A DNA stretch of 64,000 nt from positions 434,001-498,000 of the forward strand of contig CP075525.1 of the NCBI GenBank assembly GCA_025808415.1, read 5' to 3'. A program made the position numbers and the translations under genes. The stretch comes from Cyclobacteriaceae bacterium (lineage in GTDB: Bacteria > Bacteroidota > Bacteroidia > Cytophagales > Cyclobacteriaceae). This document shows, piece by piece, positions 25,764 through 33,509 of the stretch; the stretch's first letter is position 1, and every line of letters begins with the position of its first letter. The notes under the pieces were generated by a model. The model searched no databases. It was not told the origin of the DNA and saw nothing but the letters and a program-made list of their open reading frames with translations.

Positions 25764-26537
25764 GTGGCTGCAATTCATTACACTGAGAAGGGTAATGGGT
25801 TTACCATTGTTTTGCTTCATGGTTTTTGTGAGAACCTTCACATTTGGGATTCATTAATCCCCCAATTAAGTAAGGAATTCAGGGTAATTACAATTGACCT
25901 TCCCGGGTTTGGCAAAAGCAAAGGCTTGCCTGCTTCACACAGCATTGATGATGTGGCCGATGTTGTGCTGGACTTCATTTCGAATGATCGGAAGCTTGAA
26001 GCATGCATGGTGTTAGGGCATAGTTTAGGCGGCTATGTTATGCTGGCCATGGCGGAAAAAAGACCCGACATTTTTAGTGGAATAGGACTTCTTCACTCCA
26101 CAGCCAATGCCGATCTGCCCGAACGCAGGGTTGCCCGCAATAGGGTTATCGACTTTGTGAAAGAAAATGGCGTAGCGGCCTTTGTCCAATCTTTTATCCC
26201 GCCTTTGTTTGCCGATCAGGCCAATCCTGCAATAGCCGGAACAGTAGAGTTTGCTTTAGGTACCCCGCTATCTACTTTAATATCGTACACGGCCGCCATG
26301 CGGGACCGGCCTGACCGGAATCATGTTCTAAAGTCTTATACCAAGCCAGTACTTTTTGTGGCCGGCAAATATGACTCGCTCATCCCGGTTGAATCAATAG
26401 AAACCCAAGCCCGTCAAGCCGTAAAGGCACAAATTGTTGTGCTCGAAAAGTCGGCACATATGGCCATGTTGGAACAAACCAACGATACAGCAACCGCTAT
26501 ACTATCGTTCGTTCGACCATTAGCAGGCCATCCATAG
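25764..26537 (+). CDS. Alpha/beta hydrolase
   Basis: The 257-aa product has the alpha/beta hydrolase fold: HG oxyanion motif LLHGFCEN (residues 18-25), the nucleophile elbow LGHSLGGYV (Ser about residue 89), the acid in VAGKYDSLIPVE and the catalytic His in EKSAHMAMLE. It starts with GTG at 25764, 5 bp after dxs. Substrate is unknown; sequences of this type include esterases and haloalkane- or lactone-hydrolysing enzymes. Co-location with dxs may be only shared transcription. Confidence 0.88.
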   Translation: MAAIHYTEKGNGFTIVLLHGFCENLHIWDSLIPQLSKEFRVITIDLPGFGKSKGLPASHSIDDVADVVLDFISNDRKLEACMVLGHSLGGYVMLAMAEKRPDIFSGIGLLHSTANADLPERRVARNRVIDFVKENGVAAFVQSFIPPLFADQANPAIAGTVEFALGTPLSTLISYTAAMRDRPDRNHVLKSYTKPVLFVAGKYDSLIPVESIETQARQAVKAQIVVLEKSAHMAMLEQTNDTATAILSFVRPLAGHP

Positions 26538-26655
26538 GTTGGAAAAGGATACTAATTGGTGTGTTTATTTGATTTTTTAGGGAAAAGTGTGCTAAATTGA
26601 GCAGCCAATTTTTAAATAGCACTTACGTAAGTTAGGTTAAAAGAATTCAGGATTT

Positions 26656-26663
26656 TATATTTG
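26656..26663 (+). promoter_or_regulatory. Candidate -7 element TATATTTG before the zinc-ribbon membrane protein gene
   Basis: Perfect TAnnTTTG, 31 bp ahead of the ATG at 26695. The only -33 candidate is TTA at 26632-26634 (21-bp spacing), one base from TTG. Confidence 0.45.
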
Positions 26664-26694
26664 CTTAATAACCCTTAAAACCCAAACCCATAGT

Positions 26695-27438
26695 ATGGAA
26701 CCCATAATTGCGCAATATGAACCTTGGAACAGGATGGCCGAATACATCGCCTACGGCTGTTGGGCACTGGCGGTTTTGATTGTTCTGTGGCTTCTGGTGA
26801 AGTTGGCAACGACAAGCGATCCAAAGGAAAAGTACGATTACATTAGCCGAAACGAAATTAAGCTGTTGTGGATTGCATCCGTTATTTTGATTGTTGGCTG
26901 CTGCTTTTACGCCAATGCTAATATAGAAGAGCTTAATGCAATACTCATTTTTGTGCGGGTGTTTACTACCGTTTCCATGGGCCTCATCGCTGCACTTATT
27001 GTGCAAAACCTGCTCAAATTCTATTACCCTTTTTATATTGAAAAGCGCCTCAAAGTACTGCGCTACAAGCCACGGATTTCCCCTAAAACCGGCCGTGCTA
27101 TGAAGTTATTGAGTGAAGAAGAAGAAGATGCTTACCTGGATGAGGGTATGCAGGCGGAAGAGAACATCTTCTCAACGGACTACGATGTGTGGAAAGATGA
27201 AGAGAGTGGATACATTAAGATTGAGAAATATGCCGGTCACTTACATGCACTCGAGTGCCCTGAATGCAATTACCAGACTTTTAAGGTAGTAAAAGAAGAG
27301 ATATTAAAGACGCCTACCGCAACGGAAGAAGGCGAATTGCTGAAGCATTATACGTGTGGCTACTGTGGCTACAAAGCCAAGAAGACCGTTACACTGAAAG
27401 CTTCGACCAAATTTGAAGAAACAGCAGCAACAGCTTAA
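26695..27438 (+). CDS. Membrane protein with C-terminal zinc ribbon, function unknown
   Basis: The 247-aa product has three predicted membrane helices (about residues 15-38, 61-80, 86-110), a charged cytoplasmic segment and a C-terminal zinc-ribbon-like pattern CPECNYQTF ... CGYCGYKAKK with two CxxC pairs about 30 residues apart. It resembles conserved Bacteroidota hypothetical proteins; I know of no defined role. The gene has its own promoter candidate and a strong bidirectional terminator, so it stands alone. Confidence 0.75.
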   Translation: MEPIIAQYEPWNRMAEYIAYGCWALAVLIVLWLLVKLATTSDPKEKYDYISRNEIKLLWIASVILIVGCCFYANANIEELNAILIFVRVFTTVSMGLIAALIVQNLLKFYYPFYIEKRLKVLRYKPRISPKTGRAMKLLSEEEEDAYLDEGMQAEENIFSTDYDVWKDEESGYIKIEKYAGHLHALECPECNYQTFKVVKEEILKTPTATEEGELLKHYTCGYCGYKAKKTVTLKASTKFEETAATA

Positions 27439-27458
27439 AAACTTCAATAGTCATCATT

Positions 27459-27490
27459 AAAAAAACCTTCCCGATCAGGAAGGTTTTTTT
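27459..27490. terminator. Bidirectional rho-independent terminator
   Basis: A perfect stem AACCTTCC/GGAAGGTT with a 6-base loop is flanked by an A-run on the left and a T-run on the right. It lies between the zinc-ribbon gene and the convergent 82-aa gene and can serve both. Confidence 0.9.
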
Positions 27491-27494
27491 ATGC

Positions 27495-27743
27495 TTAAAA
27501 GCGGGGTAGTTTTATCTGATCATAATAAAACTTCATGCGCGAATGTGCTGCATCAAGCGGGGCAATTTTTTCAATGCTTGAGTGTTTGTGATTAACGAAC
27601 ACTTCCACGTAATGATGACCTAACAAATATAGGTTCACCTTGTAATTGTAATAGCGGATAGCCATCACAAAAGTTCCACGTTCATAGAGTGTCGTAATCT
27701 TTTGATCAAGTGAATAGGTTTTAAATTCTGCCCAGGAGATCAT
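27495..27743 (-). CDS. Small conserved-type hypothetical protein
   Basis: An 82-aa soluble protein with no signal peptide, rich in aromatic residues (TLYERGTFVMAIRYYNYKVNLYLLG; FYYDQIKLPRF). Its strand-rich character suggests a small beta fold. I do not recognise a named family. It is supported by the tight fit to the shared terminator at 27459-27490 and by normal codon use; no partner gene is close. Confidence 0.6.
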   Translation of the reverse strand: MISWAEFKTYSLDQKITTLYERGTFVMAIRYYNYKVNLYLLGHHYVEVFVNHKHSSIEKIAPLDAAHSRMKFYYDQIKLPRF

Positions 27744-27839
27744 GAACTAAACTTATGAAAAATATTCGGGGTTAAAAACCTCACGAAGGTTAAAAGCAAA
27801 AGCAGAAAATTCAGATTGCGGTAAGTAAACAATGGTGCA

Positions 27840-28751
27840 CTAAAGCCCATTGTCAAACGAGCGTATTGCACGAATGATTACCTCCACACTTCGATGATAA
27901 AACGATTGGTTTACTTTTTCAAAATCATCGGTTGGCCTGTGATAGTCGGGATGATCCTCAACACCGAAATAAATAAAAGGAATTTTCATCCTGTGGAAAT
28001 TCATGTGATCCGACTGGCCGGTCCAATCGTTCCTGCCGGAACCAGGTTGGTCATGGCCGAAACGTAATGAAATGTGCTCGGGCACCTTTACCTTTTCAAG
28101 TAAAGGTTTTAGCTGTGGATAATGAGCGGTGCCGCAAGCATAAAGCTCACCGTTATCACTTCGGCTTATCATGTCCATGTTGATGTTCAACATAATTTGC
28201 TCCTGTTGCAGGTTAATACTGTTTACAAAGTAGGCCGAACCACGAAGCCCCATTTCTTCTGCATCGAAAAAGGCGAGGATGATACGATGTGAGGGTTTGT
28301 TTTTGGCGAAGTGCTCAGCGATGGCCAATAAGGCTGCCGTGCCCGATGCATTGTCATCAGCGCCATTATAAACGGTTCCACCCAGCATGCCCAGGTGATC
28401 GTAGTGTGCACTGATCACGATGGTTTCTTTTTTCTTTCCTTCAATAACAGCCAGTACGTTCATGCCCTGGCCAGCCTGCACCTGACCGAAGGATTGGGTA
28501 ACCGTAAAAGGCTGAACGTAGTTGCCATTGAGCAATGGAAGTAAGTTCAACTGTGTTAGGCGATCGATAATAAACTGCCGGGCTTTGGTGTTTCCAGCCG
28601 ATCCGGTTTTCCTTCCCTCCAGGCTATCGGAAGAAAGGATTTTCAAATCGTTTGAGAGTTTTGTTGGATTGAAAGAAAACTGGGCAAATGCAAACCCGGT
28701 AGTGCAAAAAAGAAGAACCACCAGAAGAAATCTCACAGCACGTATCCTCAT
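27840..28751 (-). CDS. Secreted M28 family zinc aminopeptidase
   Basis: The 303-aa product has a signal peptide (MRIRAVRFLLVVLLFCTTGFAFAQ) and the M28 catalytic core with dinuclear-zinc motifs: SAHYDHLG (first His), GADDNASG (bridging Asp), DAEEMGLRGS (catalytic Glu-Glu) and later NMDMISR and DHMNFHRMKIPFIYFG. It probably removes N-terminal residues from peptides in the periplasm or outside the cell. It starts 45 bp downstream of tRNA-His on the same strand, separated by a hairpin terminator. Confidence 0.92.
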   Translation of the reverse strand: MRIRAVRFLLVVLLFCTTGFAFAQFSFNPTKLSNDLKILSSDSLEGRKTGSAGNTKARQFIIDRLTQLNLLPLLNGNYVQPFTVTQSFGQVQAGQGMNVLAVIEGKKKETIVISAHYDHLGMLGGTVYNGADDNASGTAALLAIAEHFAKNKPSHRIILAFFDAEEMGLRGSAYFVNSINLQQEQIMLNINMDMISRSDNGELYACGTAHYPQLKPLLEKVKVPEHISLRFGHDQPGSGRNDWTGQSDHMNFHRMKIPFIYFGVEDHPDYHRPTDDFEKVNQSFYHRSVEVIIRAIRSFDNGL

Positions 28752-28758
28752 AAAATAT

Positions 28759-28778
28759 AAAGCCCCTTATGGGGCTTT
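28759..28778 (-). terminator. Terminator downstream of tRNA-His
   Basis: A perfect 8-bp stem AAAGCCCC/GGGGCTTT with a 4-base loop; on the minus strand it is followed by a T-rich stretch (ATATTTTATG) that runs into the start codon of the M28 peptidase gene. Confidence 0.75.
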
Positions 28779-28795
28779 GGTTTTAAAAAATCAGG

Positions 28796-28870
28796 GGTGA
28801 AAGACGGGACTCGAACCCGCGACCCCCAGAACCACAATCTGGTGCTCTAACCAACTGAGCTACATTCACC
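28796..28870 (-). tRNA. tRNA-His (GTG anticodon)
   Basis: The cloverleaf reads GGTGAATGTAGCTCAG at its 5' end, includes the D-arm, an anticodon stem CCAGA/TCTGG with loop TTGTGGT (anticodon GTG), and a T-arm with GGTTCGAGTCC. The extra 5' G (G-1) facing C73 is the histidine identity element. CCA is not encoded. One T-T mismatch sits in the acceptor stem (position 6-67). Its promoter lies just downstream of the dihydroorotase stop. Confidence 0.96.
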
Positions 28871-28899
28871 GTTTTGTTCCCGTTTCCGGGAAAGGACTG

Positions 28900-28928
28900 C
28901 AAATTTAGCAACTGCCAAACAATAACAA
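28900..28928 (-). promoter_or_regulatory. Promoter of tRNA-His
   Basis: On the minus strand TTG (28928-28926), 18 bp, then TAAATTTG (28907-28900): a good Bacteroidota promoter ending 29 bases before the mature tRNA 5' end. Confidence 0.65.
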
Positions 28929-28936
28929 AACGAAGG

Positions 28937-30277
28937 TCATTGCCCTTCAAATGAAAGCCTTTTACCCCTTTGGCTTTCGTTAAATTGGCCGTTGGCATAA
29001 GCCAAGTGCCCGGATACAAACGTGTGGGTGACTTGCGACCGAAAGGTGACCCCTTCGAAGGGAGACCATTTGCATTTTGCCAGGATGTTTTCCGGGCTTA
29101 CGCACCACGGCTTATTCAGGTCAACCAGCACCAGATCAGCAAAATAGCCCTCCCGTATAAACCCCCGCTTTTCAATCTGAAAAAGAGTGGCCGGATTATG
29201 CGCTGTTTTTGTGGCAATCCAATCCAATGAAACTTCACCTCGGTGGTAAAACTCCAACAGGGCTGTTAAGCTGTGTTGTACGAGCGGCCCGCCCGAAGGC
29301 GCTTTGAAATAGGATTGTTGTTTCTCTTCCAGTGTGTGCGGGGCATGGTCGGTAGCAATCACATCAATTCGGCCATCGAGTAGTCCTTGAAGAATTCCGC
29401 GCTGATCGGTAGCTGCTTTAATAGCCGGGTTCCATTTTATACGCGTACCCAGGCGTTCATAATCTGCATCGTTAAACCAAAGGTGATGTATGCATGCTTC
29501 GGCTGTGATTTTCTTTTTGGATAGGGGAATTGAGTTGTCAAAAAGCGAAACTTCTTTAGCCGTGGAGATGTGCAGGATGTGCAGCCGTGTTCCGAATTTT
29601 TTTGCAAGCTCAACCGCGAATGAAGATGATTTGTAGCACGCTTCTTCACTGCGAATAAACGGATGATACTTCACCGGCATATCTTCACCGTATTTTTCAC
29701 GGAAGTGTGCAGTGTTTTTTAAAATGGTGGCTTCATCTTCGCAATGCGTGGCAATGAGAAACGGCACTTTCGAAAACAGGTTCTCTAAGGTTTTCGGGTC
29801 ATCAACCAATAAATTTCCGGTAGAGGAGCCCATGAAAATTTTTAATCCGCAAACTTTCCGGGCATCGGTGCGCAGCACCTCATCCAGATTATCGTTTGAG
29901 GTGCCCATGAAGAAGGAGTAATTGGCCAACGAATCGCGCGAAGCAATGCTGTATTTTTCCTCAAGCAGTTGTTGTGTGAACACAGGTGGAACGGTGTTGG
30001 GCATTTCCATATAGCTGGTAATCCCTCCGGCTACAGCAGCACGCGATTCGGTATAGATGGTAGCTTTATGTGTAAGGCCCGGTTCCCGAAAATGTACTTG
30101 GTCATCAATCAAACCAGGAAATAAGTATTGGCCCTTGGCATCCAACACAACATCAGCACGATGGCCTGATAAATCAGTACCAATGGCTTCGATGTACTCA
30201 CTGTTGATCAGCACTTCGCCCTGAAACACCTTGCCTTCATTGACTATATTTGCGTTGACAATTCGTGTAGATTTCAT
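28937..30277 (-). CDS. pyrC: Dihydroorotase
   Basis: This 446-aa amidohydrolase closes carbamoyl-aspartate to dihydroorotate in pyrimidine synthesis. Motifs: PGLIDDQVHFREPG (metal/substrate site, residues 54-67), EMPNT, GLKIFMGSSTGN with the lysine expected to be carboxylated, ATHCED, LHILHIST and IATDHAPHT. The usual HxH zinc pair appears as Gln-Val-His: the first His is Gln60. I recall the same DDQVHFREPG form in other Bacteroidota dihydroorotases, so this is probably lineage-typical and active; an allantoinase-like role is less likely. The gene stands alone between the tRNA and the divergent helicase. Confidence 0.9.
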   Translation of the reverse strand: MKSTRIVNANIVNEGKVFQGEVLINSEYIEAIGTDLSGHRADVVLDAKGQYLFPGLIDDQVHFREPGLTHKATIYTESRAAVAGGITSYMEMPNTVPPVFTQQLLEEKYSIASRDSLANYSFFMGTSNDNLDEVLRTDARKVCGLKIFMGSSTGNLLVDDPKTLENLFSKVPFLIATHCEDEATILKNTAHFREKYGEDMPVKYHPFIRSEEACYKSSSFAVELAKKFGTRLHILHISTAKEVSLFDNSIPLSKKKITAEACIHHLWFNDADYERLGTRIKWNPAIKAATDQRGILQGLLDGRIDVIATDHAPHTLEEKQQSYFKAPSGGPLVQHSLTALLEFYHRGEVSLDWIATKTAHNPATLFQIEKRGFIREGYFADLVLVDLNKPWCVSPENILAKCKWSPFEGVTFRSQVTHTFVSGHLAYANGQFNESQRGKRLSFEGQ

Positions 30278-30383
30278 TGCTTAAAAATATTTTAGATTGA
30301 TCGGCTGGAATGACTATGTTTAGTGTCGTTACTTACCTTGTGAATGTTGTGCATAGCCTTTCATTCCGTAAAAATAAGCGCCC

Positions 30384-31646
30384 ATGGCAGCACTTTTATC
30401 GTTTGATGCTTTTAAATTAAACAAGCAATTGCTGAATGCGATAGCTGATGCCGGCTTTGACCGCCCGACAGAGATTCAGCAAAAATGTGTTCCCTTGCTG
30501 ATGGGTGGCCAGGAAGTAATTGGCATCGCACAAACCGGTACGGGTAAAACTGCTGCTTATGTTATACCGGTGTTGATGAAAGTGCGCTATGCACAGGGCA
30601 CTGATCCGCGGGCAGTTATCCTGGCGCCTACCAAAGAACTTACCATCCAGATTGCCGAGCATACCAGGCAGTTGGCGAAGTATACGGATTTACGCATTGT
30701 TCCGATTTACGGTGGTGTTGGCCCCAAAGTGCAGATTGAAACGATAAAACAAGGAGTGGATATTTTGGTGGCCACCCCTGGTCGGTTTATGGAACTGTAT
30801 TTGAAAGGCGAATTGCCAACCCGGCAAATAAAAACGTTGGTGCTGGATGAGGCCGACCGCATGATGGACATGGGTTTTATGCCGCAGCTTCGCAAAATAT
30901 TTGAAGTGATCCCGAATAAGCGGCAGAATATGTTATTCTCGGCAACGTTTAATCAACGTGTCGAAAAATTATCCGCTGAGTTTTTGGAATTTCCGGTGCG
31001 TATTGAAGTAACGCCCCCGGCCACAGCCGCCAGCCAGGTACGGCAACAGGTTTATTACGTACCTAACCTGAAAACAAAAATCAATTTCCTGGAATACCTG
31101 CTTACCGATCGCGAAACGTTTACCCGTGTGATGGTCTTCACCCGAAATAAAGAAACTGCCGATAATGTGTTTCATTATCTCGACCGAAAAGACCTTGGCC
31201 CGGTTCGGGTTATCCATTCCAACAAGGGACAAAACAGTCGCATTAATGCAGTGAATGAATTTAAGGAGGGCAATCTCCGGGTTTTGGTTTCAACCGATGT
31301 AACAGCACGGGGCATTGATGTAACCGGTATAACACACGTTATAAATTTTGATGTGCCCGTGGTGTACGATGATTATGTCCATCGCATTGGCCGTACCGGT
31401 CGCGCTTTTCATGAAGGAACGGCCATTACATTCGTTACCGATGCCGAGTTATACCACATCAAAAAAATTGAACGGCTAATCCGTGAACAGATACCGGTAA
31501 AGCGACTGCCCTCCGCGGTAGAGATTACGGAAACACCTTTTGCCGAGGCACAAGCCATGGCCCGTGAAATTGACCGGCAAAAGCGAAAAGATAACCCTGA
31601 TTTTAAAGGGGCGTTTCATGAAAAAGGGAAGGTTAAAAAGAGATAA
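30384..31646 (+). CDS. DEAD-box ATP-dependent RNA helicase
   Basis: The 420-aa cytoplasmic helicase shows the full set of superfamily-2 motifs: Q motif FDRPTEIQQKCVP, motif I AQTGTGKTAAY, Ia PTKEL, GG, motif II DEADRMMDMGF, motif III SATF, motif V ARGIDVTG and motif VI HRIGRTGR, with a short basic tail (KGKVKKR). It resembles RhlE-type helicases of RNA decay or ribosome assembly. The histidine kinase gene follows after 18-24 bp on the same strand and may be co-transcribed. Confidence 0.95.
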   Translation: MAALLSFDAFKLNKQLLNAIADAGFDRPTEIQQKCVPLLMGGQEVIGIAQTGTGKTAAYVIPVLMKVRYAQGTDPRAVILAPTKELTIQIAEHTRQLAKYTDLRIVPIYGGVGPKVQIETIKQGVDILVATPGRFMELYLKGELPTRQIKTLVLDEADRMMDMGFMPQLRKIFEVIPNKRQNMLFSATFNQRVEKLSAEFLEFPVRIEVTPPATAASQVRQQVYYVPNLKTKINFLEYLLTDRETFTRVMVFTRNKETADNVFHYLDRKDLGPVRVIHSNKGQNSRINAVNEFKEGNLRVLVSTDVTARGIDVTGITHVINFDVPVVYDDYVHRIGRTGRAFHEGTAITFVTDAELYHIKKIERLIREQIPVKRLPSAVEITETPFAEAQAMAREIDRQKRKDNPDFKGAFHEKGKVKKR

Positions 31647-31664
31647 CGGGACTTTTGTTCGACA

Positions 31665-32474
31665 GTGTGTATGATCGGGTTGGTCACCGTTCTGGTTGCA
31701 GCTATGCTTTTACAGGCCTTGTATTCTTTTAAGCGCCTTAAGGGATTACAAACTAAGCACAATGAATTGACCTTGACGCTCAGGAAGGTTCAGCAAGACC
31801 TGGTTGAGGAATCGGAACGGAGTAAGCGTATGGAGACGGAACTTCAACAACAAGTAAAATCAAACGATACGTTGCTGAAAGCCGAGCGAAAGCGGATAGC
31901 AGCCGATTTGCATGACGATATTGTACAACGCATGGTCGTTGTTCGCTTGCGGCTTGAACAGTTGAGTTATTATCCTCTACCGGAACGTGCCAAAAAAGAA
32001 GTGTTGTTGCTTCACCGCGAACTGGAAAACATCATGGCCGACATCCGGTACCTGATTGATGACCTGGTACAGCCCAAGTTTGAAATCCAATCATTCAGTA
32101 CGCTGATACACGAGTTGGTGGCTCGGTTGAGCCGTATAATACACCGGAAAGTAGAATTTAAAGTACAGTATGAACAGGATGAATTCTTTATACAGCCGTA
32201 TATCAAGCGTGAACTGTATTATATCATCCAGGAAGCCGCGCAAAACTCGTTAAATCATTCAACGGCTTCTGTTCTACTTATTTCACTCAGGTGGGAAGAT
32301 ACTTTGTGGGTGGTTATTGAAGATGACGGGCAGGGCCTGTTGCAGCGTGGTCGTGGCAAGGGGTATGGTACAGAGTCCATTAAACAAAGAGCGGGGGCTA
32401 TTGGGGCAGAGCTGATTATCAGAAGCCGTACACCCGGGTTGGTGATTTTGCTGGGATACAGAAACTCACAATAA
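31665..32474 (+). CDS. Sensor histidine kinase, NarX/LiaS type (HisKA_3)
   Basis: The 269-aa kinase has one N-terminal membrane helix (residues about 4-21) with no periplasmic sensor domain, a coiled coil (30-75), a HisKA_3 dimerisation segment RKRIAADLHDDIVQR with phospho-accepting His83, and a HATPase domain (EAAQNSLNH, EDDGQGL, GTESIKQRAGAIGAEL). Start could be GTG 31665 or ATG 31671. Its 3' end overlaps the convergent response regulator gene by 9 bp, and the two are most likely partners. Lacking a sensor domain, it may sense membrane state or work with another membrane protein, perhaps one from the peptide export locus beyond the regulator. Confidence 0.9.
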   Translation: MCMIGLVTVLVAAMLLQALYSFKRLKGLQTKHNELTLTLRKVQQDLVEESERSKRMETELQQQVKSNDTLLKAERKRIAADLHDDIVQRMVVVRLRLEQLSYYPLPERAKKEVLLLHRELENIMADIRYLIDDLVQPKFEIQSFSTLIHELVARLSRIIHRKVEFKVQYEQDEFFIQPYIKRELYYIIQEAAQNSLNHSTASVLLISLRWEDTLWVVIEDDGQGLLQRGRGKGYGTESIKQRAGAIGAELIIRSRTPGLVILLGYRNSQ

Positions 32475-33113
32475 GCCGTTGCGTAACGCAAAGGCCACCA
32501 GCCCGGCTGTGCTTTTGGTGTTTGTTTTTTTAAGCAGACCTTTGCGGTAATCTTCGATGGTAGAGGCTCTGAGGTTAAGGTGCTCGGCAATAAGCTTACT
32601 CGATTGCCCCTCAGTTAGCAGCTTCAGCACTTCAAGCTCACGGTTGGTAAAATGGGTACGCGATGACCTGGCTGGGGCATGTTGCAGCTTTTGCATGTGC
32701 TGCTGTATCGCTTCGCTAAAAAAGTTTTTTCCGTCATGTGCGGCTTTCAGGCAGGCGTTGATTTCGGAGCTGTTGGTGCTGCGTTTAAGCAATATACCCG
32801 TGAGGTTGAGCAGCAGCATTTCCTGGACCGTCTCCTCATCATCGTAGCTGGTCATTCCGATAACCTTTACGTTGGGATATTCCTGTTTAACAGTTTTTAT
32901 AAGGTCGCTGCCACTGAGGCCCGGCAGGCGAATGTCAACCAAGGCGATGGCAATGCGGTGCTGCTCAAGGACGCGCAGGGCCTCTTCACCACTGTAGGCC
33001 GGCAGGGCTTTTTTGCACAGCCCTGTTTTTTCTAAAAGGGCCACCAGCGCATCGCATACCATACGGTGGTCATCCACAACCAAAACGGTGGTGCTTTTAT
33101 TCATGGGGGACAA
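32466..33113 (-). CDS. NarL/LuxR-type response regulator
   Basis: The 215-aa regulator has a receiver domain (VLVVDDHRM acidic pair at residues 14-15, phospho-accepting Asp60 in ALVDIRLPG, Lys near 108) and a C-terminal LuxR-type helix-turn-helix (FTNRELEVLKLLTEGQSSK ... LRASTIEDYRKGLLKK). NarL-type proteins bind inverted heptamer-like sites as dimers. A conspicuous double palindrome, 33130-33170, lies 17 bp upstream of its start and recurs before the second peptide gene at 37612-37652, so I propose this regulator binds it, controlling both peptide promoters and possibly its own gene. Alternative start: ATG at 33104. Confidence 0.92.
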   Translation of the reverse strand: MSPMNKSTTVLVVDDHRMVCDALVALLEKTGLCKKALPAYSGEEALRVLEQHRIAIALVDIRLPGLSGSDLIKTVKQEYPNVKVIGMTSYDDEETVQEMLLLNLTGILLKRSTNSSEINACLKAAHDGKNFFSEAIQQHMQKLQHAPARSSRTHFTNRELEVLKLLTEGQSSKLIAEHLNLRASTIEDYRKGLLKKTNTKSTAGLVAFALRNGLL

Positions 33114-33125
33114 ATTCTATTCAAT

Positions 33126-33244
33126 ATTACCCCATAAATGGGGGGAAAAGCAACCCCCATTTATGGGGGGTGTATTGATTTAATAGTGTATGCTGCATTA
33201 TGTTGGCGGTATGTTTAACTTAAACCAATAAAAATTATGAAAAC
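33126..33244 (+). promoter_or_regulatory. Duplicated promoter segment, copy 1 (119 bp), with double palindrome
   Basis: This segment is about 89% identical (106 of 119 by hand count, no gaps) to 37608-37726. It contains, in order: the palindrome CCCCATAAATGGGGGG (33130-33145), an 8-base spacer, the inverse palindrome CCCCCATTTATGGGGGG (33154-33170), TTG at 33175-33177, a divergent 21-bp spacer, TATGTTGG (33199-33206), a second possible -7 TATGTTTA (33210-33217), and the ribosome-binding region up to the first codons of the peptide. Differences between copies cluster in the spacer between the -33 and -7 boxes, as expected for a conserved activator-promoter unit. The palindromes abut the -33 box, the usual place for an activator. 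Confidence 0.8.
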
Positions 33245-33437
33245 TTTATGCATTGAAAATTTAGAATCCATTAATGGTGGGTGGAGTTGGACTAATGCTT
33301 TGGGTTGCGCTGCTGGTATAGGATTAGTGGCTCTTGCCGTTACAGAGACTCCTACTGGTATCGGTACAGTTGCTGGCTTGATGCATTTTGTGGTTGGCGT
33401 TGAAGCTATTCACGATTATTGCGGAAATGTACTTTAG
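33237..33437 (+). CDS. Double-glycine leader peptide 1 (bacteriocin-like precursor)
   Basis: A 66-aa precursor with a 15-residue leader MKTLCIENLESINGG ending in Gly-Gly, the cleavage site for C39-peptidase ABC exporters such as the one at 35412. The predicted mature peptide has 51 residues (WSWTNALGCAAG...), is mostly hydrophobic, has GxxxG motifs (GCAAG, GTVAG) and two Cys (mature positions 9 and 47) that could form a disulfide. These are features of class II bacteriocin-type or pheromone peptides; activity is inferred. It stands behind promoter copy 1 and ahead of a long hairpin that separates it from the export genes. Confidence 0.8.
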   Translation: MKTLCIENLESINGGWSWTNALGCAAGIGLVALAVTETPTGIGTVAGLMHFVVGVEAIHDYCGNVL

Positions 33438-33443
33438 GCTAAG

Positions 33444-33506
33444 TTAATGTGGCTATATGATTAGTAGATTTGAAATGTTTTAAAGTTAATCATATAGCCA
33501 CGTTAA
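33444..33506 (+). promoter_or_regulatory. Long RNA hairpin between peptide gene and export genes
   Basis: Arms 33444-33463 and 33487-33506 pair over 20 bp with a single T-G wobble around a 23-base loop. There is no T-run after it, and the right arm ends 3 bases before the ATG of the next gene at 33510. It may act as an attenuator, an mRNA-stabilising 3' end for the peptide message, or a structure masking the ribosome site of the next gene, so that peptide is made in excess of the membrane proteins. Confidence 0.65.
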
Positions 33507-33509
33507 ATT

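Noticed and set aside
33130..33170. Double palindrome read as a transcription terminator
   Set aside because: No gene ends there on either strand (the regulator starts at 33113 and reads away; the peptide gene starts downstream), there is no T-run, and the same element stands at the same distance before the second peptide gene.
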